Below, piece by piece: positions 25,820-36,112 of a stretch of DNA of 64,000 bases. The DNA comes from Anaerococcus jeddahensis (GTDB lineage Bacteria > Bacillota > Clostridia > Tissierellales > Peptoniphilaceae): positions 310,001 to 374,000 of the forward strand of contig NZ_CWHU01000005.1 of assembly GCF_001182725.1 (NCBI RefSeq). Reading direction: 5' to 3'. The notes under the pieces were generated by a model. The model made no database searches. It saw nothing but the letters and a program-made list of their open reading frames with translations, and was not told the DNA's origin. A program made the translations under genes and the position numbers. The number at the start of each line of letters is the position of its first letter. Positions within the stretch are counted from its first letter, which is position 1.

Positions 25820-25935
25820 GAATTTAGGGCTTTTGCGTAAAATTGATAAAATCAAAATTTGAAAATTAAAACTTTAATATTATATTAAATCTTTAAATTT
25901 TCTTTTGATTTTATCATTAGCATTAGTCCTTTTTT
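25818..25935. terminator. Long hairpin terminator-like inverted repeat after nrdR
   Basis: A perfect 14-bp inverted repeat TGATAAAATCAAAA / TTTTGATTTTATCA (25844-25857 with 25903-25916) encloses further A/T pairing. The outer bases AGGA...TCCT with a following T7 run close the structure. It ends the division-cluster transcript ahead of rarA. It is much longer than the other terminators in the window and does not share the boxes of the three-copy repeat. Confidence 0.6.
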
Positions 25936-25951
25936 TGAAAGATTGGATATA

Positions 25952-27283
25952 ATGGATTTATTTGAATTAAATAAACAAATACAATTAGAAAAATCTGCTC
26001 CCTTGGCAGACAGGATGCGACCTGAAAAAATTGAAGATTTTTTGGGTCAAGACCATTTGTTGGGAGAAGGTAAAATTATAAGAAGAATGATAAAATCTGA
26101 TAGGATTTATTCTTCTATTTTTTATGGACCTCCAGGGGTAGGGAAAACTACTCTTGCGAAAATTATTTCAAATTCTACCAATATGGCCTTTGAAAAAGTT
26201 TCAGCAGTTGCAAGTGGTATTAATGATTTAAAGAAAAAAATAGAAATTGCTAAAGATAATTTAAAATTTGAAAATAAAAAAACAATTTTATTTATAGACG
26301 AGATTCATAGGTTTAACAAATCTCAACAAGATTATCTTCTTCCTTTTGTAGAAGATTCTACAATTATTTTAATTGGAGCAACAACCGAAAATCCATATTT
26401 TGAAGTAAATAAGGCTCTTATATCAAGAATGTATGTTTTTGAATTAAAATCTCATGCTGATAAAGATTTGTATAAGTTAATTGATATGGCTCTTACTAAA
26501 GATAGGGTTTTGCAAAATAAAAATATAAAAATTGATAAGGATGCAAAAGATACTCTTGTTAAATATTCAAATGGAGATTGTAGGGCCTTATTAAATGCAA
26601 TGGAAATTGCTATATTTTCACAAGATGATAAAGAAGGTATAATAGAAGTTGATCGTCAAAGTATCTTAAATTCTATTCAAAAAAAGATTTCAATTTATGA
26701 TAGAAATGGAGACAGACACTATGACACTATATCTGCCTTTATAAAATCTATGAGAGGTTCAGATCCTGATGCAGCAGTTTATTATTTGGCAAAAATGTTA
26801 AATAGCGGCGAAGATATTAAATTTATTGCAAGAAGGATGATTATTTTTGCATCAGAAGATATTTCTCTTGCTGATCCCTATGCATTAAGCCTTGCTACAA
26901 ATACTTTTACCGCAATAAATACTGTTGGCATGCCAGAAGCTAGAATTATTTTGGCTGAGACTTGTATTTATTTGTCTTTGGCAAAGAAAAATAATTCCAC
27001 TTATATGGCCATAAATAAGGCCATGGATTTTGTAAAAAATGAAAAAGATCTTGAAGTGCCAAATAAACTTAAAGATACTCACTACAAGGCAAGTGAAAAT
27101 CTTGTAAAGAATACTTATTTGTATCCACATGATTATAAGGGTTATGTTAAACAAGATTATCTTCCAGATGGATTTTTAAATGAAAAATTTTACAAGTCAA
27201 AAGATATAGGTTATGAAAAAATACTTAATGAAAATTTAGAAAAAATTAAGAGAGGAAATAAGGATGAAATTATCAGAGATTAA
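25952..27283 (+). CDS. rarA: Replication-associated recombination protein A (RarA/MgsA)
   Basis: AAA+ ATPase acting at stalled replication forks. The protein starts [30 protein letters not shown], with Walker [10 protein letters not shown] (about 57-65), Walker [16 protein letters not shown], sensor GATTENP, and a C-terminal RarA domain ([28 protein letters not shown] block about 250-275). ATG 25952 gives the family start; a TTG nine bases upstream is less likely. The ribosome binding site is weak. Its 3' end overlaps asnS by 20 bp. Confidence 0.94.
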   Translation: MDLFELNKQIQLEKSAPLADRMRPEKIEDFLGQDHLLGEGKIIRRMIKSDRIYSSIFYGPPGVGKTTLAKIISNSTNMAFEKVSAVASGINDLKKKIEIAKDNLKFENKKTILFIDEIHRFNKSQQDYLLPFVEDSTIILIGATTENPYFEVNKALISRMYVFELKSHADKDLYKLIDMALTKDRVLQNKNIKIDKDAKDTLVKYSNGDCRALLNAMEIAIFSQDDKEGIIEVDRQSILNSIQKKISIYDRNGDRHYDTISAFIKSMRGSDPDAAVYYLAKMLNSGEDIKFIARRMIIFASEDISLADPYALSLATNTFTAINTVGMPEARIILAETCIYLSLAKKNNSTYMAINKAMDFVKNEKDLEVPNKLKDTHYKASENLVKNTYLYPHDYKGYVKQDYLPDGFLNEKFYKSKDIGYEKILNENLEKIKRGNKDEIIRD

Positions 27284-28652
27284 AAAAGATGTTGAAAAAT
27301 ACATCGACCAAGAAATTACAGTCGAAGGCTGGATTAGACAAGCAAGATTTACAAAAAATGTAGGTTTTATTGAACTAAACGATGGAACAATTTTTAAAAA
27401 TTTACAAGTTGTTGTTGGAAAAGAATTAGAAAATTTTGAAGATTTGCAAAAAGAACATCTTTCAGCATCATTAAAAATAAATGGAATTCTTGTAAAAACC
27501 AATAATGCAAAACAAGCTTATGAACTTCAAGCAAAATCTGTAGAAGTGTTAGGTCACAGCGATGAGAAATTCCCTATTCAAAAACAAAAACAATCTCTTG
27601 AGTATATGAGAACTATTCCTCATCTTAGAGTTAGAACTAATACTTACAGGGCAGTTTTTAGATTAAGATCAAAACTTGCTTTTGCTCTTCATAAATTTTT
27701 CCAAGAAAAAGGCTTTATTTATTTAAATGCTCCACTAATTACTGCATCTGATACAGAAGGTGCTGGAGAAATGTTCCAAGTAACAACACAAAATTTGGAT
27801 AAGCCAGATCTTGATGAAAATGGAAAAGTTGATTATTCTAAAGATTTCTTTGGCAAAAAATCTTATTTAACTGTTTCAGGCCAACTTGAAGCTGAAGATT
27901 ATGCTCTTGCTCTATCAAATATTTATACTTTTGGTCCAACTTTTAGGGCAGAAGAATCAAATACACCAAGACACGCTGCAGAATTTTGGATGCTTGAACC
28001 TGAAATTGCTTTCGCAGATTATAATGTTTGTATGGATGTAGCAGAAGAGATGATGAGATACATGATAGACTATGTACTTGAAAATTGTAAGGATGAAATG
28101 GAATTTTTCAATGAAAGAATTGATGATACTTTAATTGAAAGACTTACAAAAATTAAGGATGCAAAATTTGCAAGAATTACTTATACAGAAGCTATAGAAA
28201 AATTACTTAAAGCTGATGTTGATTTTGAATACCCTGTAAAATGGGGAATGGATCTTCAAACTGAACATGAAAGATATTTGTCAGAAAAAATCGTTGATGG
28301 TCCAGTTTTTGTAACAGATTATCCAAAAGATATTAAGGCATTTTATATGAGAAGAAATGAAGATGGAAAAACTGTAGCAGCTTTTGATATGTTGGTTCCT
28401 GCTGTTGGTGAATTAATTGGTGGAAGCCAAAGGGAAGAAAGATACGACGAACTTGTAAAATCTATGGAAGATAATGGTCTAAAGATTGAAGATTATCATA
28501 ATTATTTAGATTTAAGAAGATACGGAACAGTTGTTCACTCAGGCTATGGTCTTGGATTTGAAAGAGCAGTAATGTATTTAACTGGAATGAAAAATATCCG
28601 TGACGTAATCCCTTATCCAAGGACAGTAAAATCTTTCGCATCAAAAAACTAA
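27264..28652 (+). CDS. asnS: Asparaginyl-tRNA synthetase
   Basis: Charges tRNA-Asn. The 462-residue class IIb enzyme has an N-terminal OB-fold anticodon-binding domain (about 15-105, [24 protein letters not shown]). The catalytic core has motif 2 [21 protein letters not shown] and motif 3 [36 protein letters not shown] precedes the ATG inside the rarA end. No T-box leader is present. It is followed after 9 bp by leuS. Confidence 0.97.
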   Translation: MKLSEIKKDVEKYIDQEITVEGWIRQARFTKNVGFIELNDGTIFKNLQVVVGKELENFEDLQKEHLSASLKINGILVKTNNAKQAYELQAKSVEVLGHSDEKFPIQKQKQSLEYMRTIPHLRVRTNTYRAVFRLRSKLAFALHKFFQEKGFIYLNAPLITASDTEGAGEMFQVTTQNLDKPDLDENGKVDYSKDFFGKKSYLTVSGQLEAEDYALALSNIYTFGPTFRAEESNTPRHAAEFWMLEPEIAFADYNVCMDVAEEMMRYMIDYVLENCKDEMEFFNERIDDTLIERLTKIKDAKFARITYTEAIEKLLKADVDFEYPVKWGMDLQTEHERYLSEKIVDGPVFVTDYPKDIKAFYMRRNEDGKTVAAFDMLVPAVGELIGGSQREERYDELVKSMEDNGLKIEDYHNYLDLRRYGTVVHSGYGLGFERAVMYLTGMKNIRDVIPYPRTVKSFASKN

Positions 28653-28661
28653 GGAGAATTT

Positions 28662-31070
28662 ATGAGAGAATATAATCCAAATGCCATTGAAAAAAAATGG
28701 CAAGAAAAATGGGATGAAAATGAAACATTTAAATCAGTGCTTGATAAAAATAAGAAAAAATTCTACCCACTTGTAGAATTTCCTTATCCATCAGGTCAAG
28801 GACTTCACGTTGGTCACCCTAGACCATATACAGCTTTAGATATTGTTGCGAGAAAAAGAAGGCTTGAAGGTGAAAATGTAATTTATCCAATGGGCTGGGA
28901 TGCTTTTGGACTTCCTACAGAAAATTATGCTATAAAAAATCACATACATCCTGCAATTGTAACTAGGGATAATATTAAAAATTTCAAGGCTCAAATGAAA
29001 TCAATAGGATTTTCATTTGATTGGTCAAAAGAAGTAAATACAACTGATCCAAATTATTACAAGTGGACTCAATGGATTTTCATCCAACTATATAAAAATG
29101 GACTTGCTTATAAAAAAGAAATGCCAGTAAACTGGTGCCCATCTTGTAAGGTTGGTCTTGCAAATGAAGAAGTTGTTGATGGAAAATGTGAAAGATGTGG
29201 ATCTGAAGTTACTCACAAAGTTAAAAATCAATGGATGCTAAAAATCACAGAATATGCTGATAGACTTATTGATGATTTGGATGAAGTTGATTATGAAGAA
29301 AAAATAAAAACTCAACAAAAAAATTGGATTGGTAGAAGTCACGGTGCAGAAATAAACTTTTCATTAAAAGACAAAGATTATAAATTAAATGTCTACACAA
29401 CAAGACCTGACACAATTTTTGGGGCAACTTATATGGTAATTGCACCAGAACATCCAATGCTTGAAGAATTTAAAGATGAAATTAAAAATTTGGATGATGT
29501 AAAAGAGTATCAAGATTTTGCAAAGAAAAAATCTGATTTTGAAAGAAGTGAGCTTACTAAAGAAAAAACTGGTGTAATGCTTGATGGAATTTCTGCAATA
29601 AATCCTGTAAATGGAAAAGAAATTCCGATTTGGATTTCAGATTATGTTTTAATTTCCTATGGAACTGGGGCTATAATGGCAGTTCCTGCCCATGATGAAA
29701 GAGATTTTGAATTTGCACAAAAATTTGAGATGCCAATTATTCCTGTAATTGATACAGGTGATGAAGACTTGCCAACAACTTCAATTGACAAGGGACTTTT
29801 AATAAATTCAGATTTTCTAAATGGGCTTACTGTTGAAGATGCTAAAAAGAAAATGATTGAATTTGTTGAAGAAAAAAATTTAGGATCTGCTAAGGTAAAT
29901 TATAAATTAAGAGATTGGGTATTTTCTAGACAAAGATATTGGGGAGAGCCAATCCCTATGATTTATTGCAAGGAACATGGATGGGTTGCTGAAAAAGAAG
30001 AAAATCTTCCAATAAAATTACCAGATGTAAAGTCTTATGAAGTAACAGATGATGGTGAAAGTCCACTTTCAAAAATTGATGAATTTGTAAATACTACTTG
30101 TCCAATTTGTGGAAAGCCTGCAAAAAGAGAAACTGACACCATGCCACAATGGGCTGGATCTTCTTGGTATTATTTAAGATATACAGATCCAAATAATAAT
30201 GAAGATCTTGCAATCAAGGAAAATTTAGATTATTACACACCAGTTGATTGGTACAATGGTGGAATGGAACATACAACTCTTCACTTGTTGTATTCAAGAT
30301 TTTGGCACAAATTTTTATATGATATAGGAAAAGTTCCAACAAAAGAACCATATCAAAAAAGAACTTCTCACGGAATGATTTTGGGAGAAGACCATCAAAA
30401 AATGTCAAAATCAAGAGGAAATGTTGTAAACCCTGACGATATTGTAAGAGATTATGGGGCAGATACTCTAAGATGCTATGAAATGTTTATTGGAGATTTC
30501 AGATCAACAGCTCCATGGTCAGACGAAGGTGTTAAAGGTTGTAGAAAATATTTGGAAAGAGTATTTAATCTTTATGATTTGGTTGAAGATGGAGATTCTT
30601 ATACAAAAAAAATCGAAATTTTAATAAACCAAACAATTAAAAAAGTAAGTGATGATTATGAATCTTTAAAATATAATACAGCTATAGCAGCTTTAATGAC
30701 TTTATTAAATGAGATGAGAAATATTGGAAAAATCACCAAAAAAGATTTCAAAACTTATTTGATTTTATTAAATCCTGTTGCACCTCACTTAACTGAAGAA
30801 TTGTGGGAAGAAATTGGTTTTGAAGGCGAATTAAATGGGACAAGCTGGCCAAAATATGATGAAAGTAAACTTGAATATGATTCAATCGAACTTCCTGTTC
30901 AAGTAAACGGAAAAGTTAGGGCTACAATAAAAATTTCAAAAGATGCTAATCAAGAAGATGCAGTAACAAATGCAGAAAATGATCAAAATATACAAAAATA
31001 TATAGATGGTAAAAATGTATTTAAGGTAATATATGTACCAGGAAAAATATTGAATTTACTTGTAAAATAA
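28662..31070 (+). CDS. leuS: Leucyl-tRNA synthetase
   Basis: Charges tRNA-Leu. The 802-residue class Ia enzyme has the HIGH-type motif HVGH (about 49-52) in [22 protein letters not shown] zinc-binding insert with CPSCKVG...CERCG follows, then the CP1 editing domain (about 225-420, [20 protein letters not shown]). A second CPICGK segment comes next, and KMSKS at about 580. The anticodon-binding and C-terminal domains follow. AAGGAG precedes the ATG, 9 bp after asnS, with no T-box. Confidence 0.97.
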   Translation: MREYNPNAIEKKWQEKWDENETFKSVLDKNKKKFYPLVEFPYPSGQGLHVGHPRPYTALDIVARKRRLEGENVIYPMGWDAFGLPTENYAIKNHIHPAIVTRDNIKNFKAQMKSIGFSFDWSKEVNTTDPNYYKWTQWIFIQLYKNGLAYKKEMPVNWCPSCKVGLANEEVVDGKCERCGSEVTHKVKNQWMLKITEYADRLIDDLDEVDYEEKIKTQQKNWIGRSHGAEINFSLKDKDYKLNVYTTRPDTIFGATYMVIAPEHPMLEEFKDEIKNLDDVKEYQDFAKKKSDFERSELTKEKTGVMLDGISAINPVNGKEIPIWISDYVLISYGTGAIMAVPAHDERDFEFAQKFEMPIIPVIDTGDEDLPTTSIDKGLLINSDFLNGLTVEDAKKKMIEFVEEKNLGSAKVNYKLRDWVFSRQRYWGEPIPMIYCKEHGWVAEKEENLPIKLPDVKSYEVTDDGESPLSKIDEFVNTTCPICGKPAKRETDTMPQWAGSSWYYLRYTDPNNNEDLAIKENLDYYTPVDWYNGGMEHTTLHLLYSRFWHKFLYDIGKVPTKEPYQKRTSHGMILGEDHQKMSKSRGNVVNPDDIVRDYGADTLRCYEMFIGDFRSTAPWSDEGVKGCRKYLERVFNLYDLVEDGDSYTKKIEILINQTIKKVSDDYESLKYNTAIAALMTLLNEMRNIGKITKKDFKTYLILLNPVAPHLTEELWEEIGFEGELNGTSWPKYDESKLEYDSIELPVQVNGKVRATIKISKDANQEDAVTNAENDQNIQKYIDGKNVFKVIYVPGKILNLLVK

Positions 31071-31073
31071 AAA

Positions 31074-31105
31074 GAAGGCTCTTGCAAATTGTTGCAAGGG
31101 CCTTT
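31074..31105. terminator. Bidirectional terminator between leuS and the AlaX-like gene
   Basis: A 13-bp stem (31075-31087 with 31092-31104, one T-G pair) has a 4-base loop. The T-run is better on the minus side (CTTCTTTTT), but it also ends leuS. Confidence 0.8.
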
Positions 31106-31850
31106 AAATGTTCTTAGATTTTTGAATTACGGAAATTATTTTTCTAATTTTTTCTGAAGAAGATATTTCTTCAAAACAAATTTCTTTAATATTTTCAATA
31201 ATTTCTATATTATTTTTTGTGAAATTTTTATAGTCATTACCTGTAATGAAATCAATAAAGAGATTTTTTTCGATTTTTTCAATGGATAAGATAAAAATTC
31301 CTTCTAGATCTTTTGTATTATTCAAATAAACTCCGGAATTTTGAAATTTATCGAAACCATTTATCCAAACAAAATCCATATCCTTATTTATTTTTAAACC
31401 CAAATCAATAATTTTATTAAAAAGTTTTAAAAAATCATCAGATTTAAAATCTTCATAAAAATATGCAACTTTTATCTGGCCATGAGTTTTTTTGATTTTT
31501 AAACTTACTTGGTCTGTATTATAAAATCTTTTAAAAAGTGACTTAAAAATATAAAAAGCTGTGTTATAGCTTAGATTTTTTTCTCTTTTTTCCTTATCTA
31601 TGTAAAGCTTTACTGAAGATTTTTGGGGTTTATTTTTTATTGTGTGAACCAAATTTCCGTTTATAAATTCAAGATCCAAAAGTTCATTTTCAGAAATTTT
31701 TGGTTTTTCATCCAATAAATAGGAAGATTTTGGCATAAAAATACTCCTATCCAAAATAATTTTTGTATTATCATCTTCATACTTTCTTTTTACAATCTTG
31801 GCACTTATTTGATTTATTTGTGGATGACTAATATATAACAAATCCTTCAT
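31104..31850 (-). CDS. AlaX-like tRNA-editing-domain homologue lacking all four zinc ligands
   Basis: The 248-residue protein follows the plan of alanyl-tRNA editing (AlaX) proteins. The parallels are LLYISHPQINQISAKIVK, the IILDRSIFMP strand (family LdrTaFYP), NGNLVHTI, IDKEKREKNLSYNTAFYIF (family HTAxH region) and DFVWINGFDKFQNSGVYLNNTKDLEGIFIL (family CGGTH region). The HxxxH histidines are N96 and Y100, and the C-x3-H pair is N171 and Y175, so the catalytic zinc site is gone. It converges on leuS. It may be a non-catalytic tRNA-binding or regulatory relative. The assignment is by motif alignment in my reading only. Confidence 0.6.
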   Translation of the reverse strand: MKDLLYISHPQINQISAKIVKRKYEDDNTKIILDRSIFMPKSSYLLDEKPKISENELLDLEFINGNLVHTIKNKPQKSSVKLYIDKEKREKNLSYNTAFYIFKSLFKRFYNTDQVSLKIKKTHGQIKVAYFYEDFKSDDFLKLFNKIIDLGLKINKDMDFVWINGFDKFQNSGVYLNNTKDLEGIFILSIEKIEKNLFIDFITGNDYKNFTKNNIEIIENIKEICFEEISSSEKIRKIISVIQKSKNI

Positions 31851-31904
31851 AAAATTACCTCTAAATCATTATATCATATGTTATAATCATATTGGGAGTA
31901 TCTT

Positions 31905-34079
31905 ATGAGAAAAAATCTATTTTTTTTACTTATTTCATTAATTTCAGGAATTGGAATTTTTACTTATTTTGAGGCTTATAATTTTTTGTTTGTGATTATA
32001 GGCTTATTTGTATGTGGAATTTTTTCTTTTTATAAAAAATCTTCCCTTTCTTTTATATTTTTTGGTTTCTCCTTAGGTATTTTTTTGGCCTCTTTTTCTT
32101 TTTCTTCTTATAAATTAGATAAATATGAAAATTTGGATTTAAATTTACTTGTTGTTGATAAAATAAAAAATCAAGATTCTTATACATATTATGTTTTGGT
32201 TAAAAATGAAAATATAAGTGAAAAGTCCTCTTTTGTTTCTGATAAAAATTTTCAAATTGGGGATAGGATAAGGGCAAATTGTGATATTTCTTGGCCTAAT
32301 TCTAACACAAATCCCTATTTATTTTCTTATAGAAAATACTTACTTTCTAGAAAAATTAAAACTAAACTTGATATAAAATCATATGAAAAACTGGGTCAAT
32401 CTTCATCCTTTTTCTTAAAAATTAAAAGAAATTTTAGGGCCTATATTGATAAAGTTTTTGGGAAAAATTTGTCAAAAGAATCTTTCTTGTTTGTAAAGTC
32501 TGTAATTCTTTCGGAAAAATATGATAAAAAAGAGGATTTATCAAAATTGGGTATTGCTCATATTTTGGCGATTTCTGGTCTTCACATAGATCTTCTTATG
32601 AGCTTTATTTTATTTTTGTTAATTAAATCTAATTTTTCATATAAAATTGCCTATCCTATATCTCTTGGACTTTGCCTTTTTTATGGGTATTTAATATCTT
32701 TTCCCTTCTCGGTTTTAAGGGTTTTAATAATTTATAGCCTTTCTTTTTTGGCGTTTTTATTTAAAAAAGGAAAAGACATGGAGAAAAATTTGATTTTAGC
32801 TATGCTAATTATTTTATTTATAAATCCCTTTGCAATTTTTAATAGCGGATTTTTCTTATCTTTTTTGGCAGGATTTGCAATTTATGTAATTTATCCAAAA
32901 CTTATTAGAGGAAAAAAGTATTCTTATCTGAAAAAATATATGATTTTCCTTGGAACTTTACAAGTAGTTCTGGCCTTTCATATAATTTATTATTATGGCT
33001 ATATAAATTTGCTAAGCTTTTTTGCAAATTTTATCATAGTTCCAGTTTTTACTCTAAGTCTTTACATAATTTTTGGCCTTATTTTTTTATATCCAATTTT
33101 AGGAGGATTTTTGTCCATATTTTTTATGGTTTTGGACTTTTTAATAAAGTCAATTTTGGATGTAGGAATATTTTTGAATGCTTTTAAAATTTTTTTAATT
33201 GATTTTCCAAAAGAGTCAATTTTAATAAGTTTTTATTATTTAATTCTTATATTTCTTATAGTAAAATTTAAAAACAAAAAGTTAAGGGCGAAAAATTTCT
33301 TGACCTTATCAATTTTTATTGTGACTTTTTCAATAATTAGGGATGGTAATAAGCCGACTTCGTTTCAAATGCTTGATATTGGTCAGGGAGATTTTTTTGT
33401 TTTGGAAGATGGGGGAGATTTTTATTTATTTGATTGTGGGGAGGTTTCTTACAAAAATTATTCATCAACTGAAAAAATAGCTCTACCTTTTTTAAAATCA
33501 AAGGGAGTTAAAAAAATAAAGGCGGTTTTTATTTCTCATGAAGACCGCGACCATATGGGAGCTTTGGATAAATTAAGTAGGGAATTTGACCTTGGAGTAA
33601 TAATTTCAAATAAGTATAATAAAAACTTAGGAAAAAATTATAAATTTTTGGAAATGAAAGAGGGAAATCTTTATAGGGGTAAAAATTTTACAGCCCAATG
33701 TTTGGAAAATTTCTCAGGTGATGAAAATTCAAATTCTATGCCTCTTTTAATTAAAATAAATGGATTTAAAATTTTAACTATGGGGGATTTGCCAAAGGAA
33801 ATGGAAGAAAAAATTGCAAGAGATATCGATATATTAAAAGTTTCCCACCATGGATCTAAAAATTCAACTTCAAAAAAATTTGTAGAGCTTACAAGTCCAA
33901 AAATTGCCCTAATTTCTGCAGGAAGGAAAAATACTTATGGCCATCCTTCAAAAGAAGTTTTAAAAAATTTGAAAAATATAAAGATTTACAACACTCAGAC
34001 TGATGGATTTTGCCAAATTGATTTTTACAAAAATTCATTCAAAATAAAAAAATATGTGAAAGGAGGATTTTTCAGATGA
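31905..34079 (+). CDS. ComEC/Rec2 family DNA-internalisation competence protein
   Basis: This is the channel protein for DNA uptake across the membrane. The 724-residue protein has N-terminal membrane helices and an OB-like domain (about 75-140). The competence core of many helices follows (about 200-470, ILSEKYDKKEDLSKLGIAHILAISGLHIDLL). A C-terminal metallo-beta-lactamase-like domain (about 485-720) carries MLDIGQGDFF, ISHEDRDHMGAL (about 544-555) and KVSHHGSKNS. A TATAAT at 31882-31887 and GGGAG lie upstream. No comEA is visible next to it. It overlaps holA by 4 bp. Confidence 0.93.
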   Translation: MRKNLFFLLISLISGIGIFTYFEAYNFLFVIIGLFVCGIFSFYKKSSLSFIFFGFSLGIFLASFSFSSYKLDKYENLDLNLLVVDKIKNQDSYTYYVLVKNENISEKSSFVSDKNFQIGDRIRANCDISWPNSNTNPYLFSYRKYLLSRKIKTKLDIKSYEKLGQSSSFFLKIKRNFRAYIDKVFGKNLSKESFLFVKSVILSEKYDKKEDLSKLGIAHILAISGLHIDLLMSFILFLLIKSNFSYKIAYPISLGLCLFYGYLISFPFSVLRVLIIYSLSFLAFLFKKGKDMEKNLILAMLIILFINPFAIFNSGFFLSFLAGFAIYVIYPKLIRGKKYSYLKKYMIFLGTLQVVLAFHIIYYYGYINLLSFFANFIIVPVFTLSLYIIFGLIFLYPILGGFLSIFFMVLDFLIKSILDVGIFLNAFKIFLIDFPKESILISFYYLILIFLIVKFKNKKLRAKNFLTLSIFIVTFSIIRDGNKPTSFQMLDIGQGDFFVLEDGGDFYLFDCGEVSYKNYSSTEKIALPFLKSKGVKKIKAVFISHEDRDHMGALDKLSREFDLGVIISNKYNKNLGKNYKFLEMKEGNLYRGKNFTAQCLENFSGDENSNSMPLLIKINGFKILTMGDLPKEMEEKIARDIDILKVSHHGSKNSTSKKFVELTSPKIALISAGRKNTYGHPSKEVLKNLKNIKIYNTQTDGFCQIDFYKNSFKIKKYVKGGFFR

Positions 34080-35089
34080 ATTACAAGGAATTTATGACTG
34101 AGCTTTTTAATAAAAAAAGTAAGGGAATTTATCTGATTGATTCCAAAGAAGAATATTTAAAAGAAACAATAATAGACCAAGCCAAGGATTTGATATCCTT
34201 TCCCGACTTTAATTATATTGAAATTAAGGGAAAAAAGAGCCTTGAGGACATAAAAACTGCCATGGATACCTATCCTATAATGGAGGAAAAAAAAGTTCTT
34301 ATTTGGAGAAATATTGACCTTTCAAAAAATAATATCAAAGATTATGAAGATCTTTGTAATCTTATTATAAAAGATATGGAAAATATAGGAGATTTTTTAA
34401 TTTTTATAATAATTCCTGAAGAAAGTGTATTTAAGGGAAAATTTTATAAGGCCATTAAAAAATATGGTGAGATTGTTGAAATTGATAGGTTAAATAATAA
34501 TGAATTAGTTTCTTTTATTGGAAAAAGATTTGTAAAAAGTGGGAAAAAAATAAAAAAATCTTATATAAATGAAATAATTGATAGGTTTTCATATTTAAAT
34601 AAAAATTCTCAAATTGATCTTTATGAGGTAATTAACACTGTTGATAAAATTATTGCAAATTCTGATAAAAGTGAGGTTTTACTTGTTGATGTTCACGACC
34701 AATTAGACCAGGTTTTGGATTTAAATATTTTTAATCTAACAGATTCATTATCAAAAAGGGATACCAAATCTGCTATGAATACATATTTATTTATGGCAAG
34801 GGATATGGATGAAATATTTAAAATTTTTTATATGCTAGTTAGGCATATTAGAAATTTAATTGGAATAAAAATTTTATTGAAAGATTCTTACAATGATTCG
34901 TTCATACAAAAATCTCTAGGTATTTCAAGTTTTGAGCTTAGGAAAGACAAGGGTTTTATTGGGAATTTTTCTTTGGAAGAATTATTTGACCTCCAAGATT
35001 TTCTTTATTCTTGTGATTTGAAACAAAAAAGTGAAGATTTTGACATGAATTTACATATGCTTATCTTTATTGAAAAATTTTCTAAATAA
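34076..35089 (+). CDS. holA: DNA polymerase III subunit delta
   Basis: Clamp-loader delta subunit. The 337-residue protein follows comEC, its usual neighbour, overlapping it by 4 bp. It has the HolA pattern of an N-terminal AAA-like domain without a P-loop (KSKGIYLIDSKEEYLKETIIDQA, VLIWRNIDLS) and C-terminal helices (NIFNLTDSLSKRDTKSA; FYMLVRHIRNLIGIK; FELRKDKGF). AAAGGAGG lies just upstream of ATG. Confidence 0.9.
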   Translation: MNYKEFMTELFNKKSKGIYLIDSKEEYLKETIIDQAKDLISFPDFNYIEIKGKKSLEDIKTAMDTYPIMEEKKVLIWRNIDLSKNNIKDYEDLCNLIIKDMENIGDFLIFIIIPEESVFKGKFYKAIKKYGEIVEIDRLNNNELVSFIGKRFVKSGKKIKKSYINEIIDRFSYLNKNSQIDLYEVINTVDKIIANSDKSEVLLVDVHDQLDQVLDLNIFNLTDSLSKRDTKSAMNTYLFMARDMDEIFKIFYMLVRHIRNLIGIKILLKDSYNDSFIQKSLGISSFELRKDKGFIGNFSLEELFDLQDFLYSCDLKQKSEDFDMNLHMLIFIEKFSK

Positions 35090-35150
35090 AAAAAATCGAC
35101 TCATTCTAATCTTGGCGACTTTTCTAAGTCGCAAGTTTGAATGAACCGAT
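35090..35150. terminator. Bidirectional hairpin terminator between holA and rpsT
   Basis: AATCG/CGATT and CATTC/GAATG outer stems and the GCGACTT / AAGTCGC inner stem (35114-35120 with 35126-35132) form one branched hairpin. An A8 run on the left gives a U8 tail for the rpsT transcript on the minus strand. Confidence 0.75.
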
Positions 35151-35156
35151 TAAAAA

Positions 35157-35423
35157 TTAAGCGTTTAATGAATTTAATTTTTTAGCTAATCTTGAAGTTG
35201 TTCTACTAGCTTGATTTTTGTGAATGATGTTTTTAGCTGCTGCTTGTTTTACTTTTTTATCAACAGTTTTGAAAAGTTCATTAGCTTTTTCGCTATCATT
35301 ATTTGCAATAGCTTCTTCAAATTTTTTAACGTATGTTTTTATTTCTGATTTTGCTGACTTATTTCTAGCAGTTTGTTTTCTTGTTACATCAATTCTTTTT
35401 ATAGCTGATTTAATGTTTGCCAT
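35157..35423 (-). CDS. rpsT: 30S ribosomal protein S20
   Basis: The 88-residue basic protein starts MANIKSAIKRIDVTRKQTARNKSAKS and ends in the alanine/arginine/lysine-rich ASRTTSRLAKKLN, the S20 pattern. S20 binds the 5' and 3' minor domains of 16S rRNA. A strong GGGGGTGAG site precedes the ATG. It is monocistronic, opposite to holA and divergent from lepB. Confidence 0.97.
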   Translation of the reverse strand: MANIKSAIKRIDVTRKQTARNKSAKSEIKTYVKKFEEAIANNDSEKANELFKTVDKKVKQAAAKNIIHKNQASRTTSRLAKKLNSLNA

Positions 35424-35454
35424 TTTCTCACCCCCAATTTATATCGACTGATTT

Positions 35455-35483
35455 ATTTTACCATAAAACTATATTTATTACAA
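35455..35483 (-). promoter_or_regulatory. rpsT promoter
   Basis: On the minus strand, TTGTAA (35483-35478) and TAAAAT (35460-35455) are 17 bp apart, 31 bases before the rpsT ATG. Confidence 0.6.
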
Positions 35484-35512
35484 ATCTTTATAATCATTAA
35501 ATCTTAAAATAT

Positions 35513-35541
35513 TTGGAACTTTTGTAAGATTCGTTTATAAT
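35513..35541 (+). promoter_or_regulatory. lepB-lepA promoter
   Basis: TTGGAA (35513-35518) and TATAAT (35536-35541) are separated by 17 bp, 22 bases before the lepB ATG. Confidence 0.65.
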
Positions 35542-35563
35542 TATAGAATGAGAGAGGTGTGAT

Positions 35564-36112
35564 ATGACAGAAAAAACTAAAGATTTGGAATTTCTTGATT
35601 GGATAAAAACTATACTATTTGCATTAATCATTGCATTTTTCATAAAAATTTTTATAATGGATGCTACAAAAGTTGAAGGAAATTCTATGTTAAATACTTT
35701 ACATAGCGGCGATATGCTATTTGTTGACAAAGTTTCAAAACATTTTAAGGGATATAATAGGGGCGATATTGTAATAATTGAAGCTCCTGACCAAAAAGAT
35801 ACTTTATATATAAAAAGAATTGTAGGCATGTCTGGAGATAATATTGAAGTAAAAAATGGCAGCGTATATGTTAACGGTGAAGTTTATGAGGAAAATTATA
35901 TAAATAGCGAAGAAACTCTAACGACAAATGAAAATTCTTCATGGGAAGTTAAAGATGGGGAATATTTTGTAATGGGAGATAATAGGCTTCCAAACGCAAG
36001 TAATGATTCTAGAAATTTTGGACCGATTTCAGAAGAAAAAATAGTTGGACACGCTTTTTTAAGATTTTTCCCAATTTATGATATAGGTTTTGTAGATAAG
36101 GAAAATAGATAA
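35564..36112 (+). CDS. lepB: Signal peptidase I
   Basis: Cleaves signal peptides of secreted proteins on the outer face of the membrane. The 182-residue protein has one N-terminal membrane helix (about 13-32). The catalytic serine is S41 in [11 protein letters not shown] and the lysine is K84 in [12 protein letters not shown]. The boxes MGDNR and NDSRNFG follow. GAGAGGTG precedes the ATG. Its stop overlaps the lepA start by one base, a coupled pair. Confidence 0.96.
   Translation: MTEKTKDLEFLDWIKTILFALIIAFFIKIFIMDATKVEGNSMLNTLHSGDMLFVDKVSKHFKGYNRGDIVIIEAPDQKDTLYIKRIVGMSGDNIEVKNGSVYVNGEVYEENYINSEETLTTNENSSWEVKDGEYFVMGDNRLPNASNDSRNFGPISEEKIVGHAFLRFFPIYDIGFVDKENR

Noticed and set aside
25948..25953. 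TATAAT overlapping the rarA start codon as a promoter
   Set aside because: Transcription would begin after the start codon and no later in-frame start fits the family. It is probably chance in A/T-rich DNA.
27160..27263. T-box riboswitch for asnS, leuS or proS
   Set aside because: The gaps before these genes are too short, and no specifier or antiterminator-like structure is visible.
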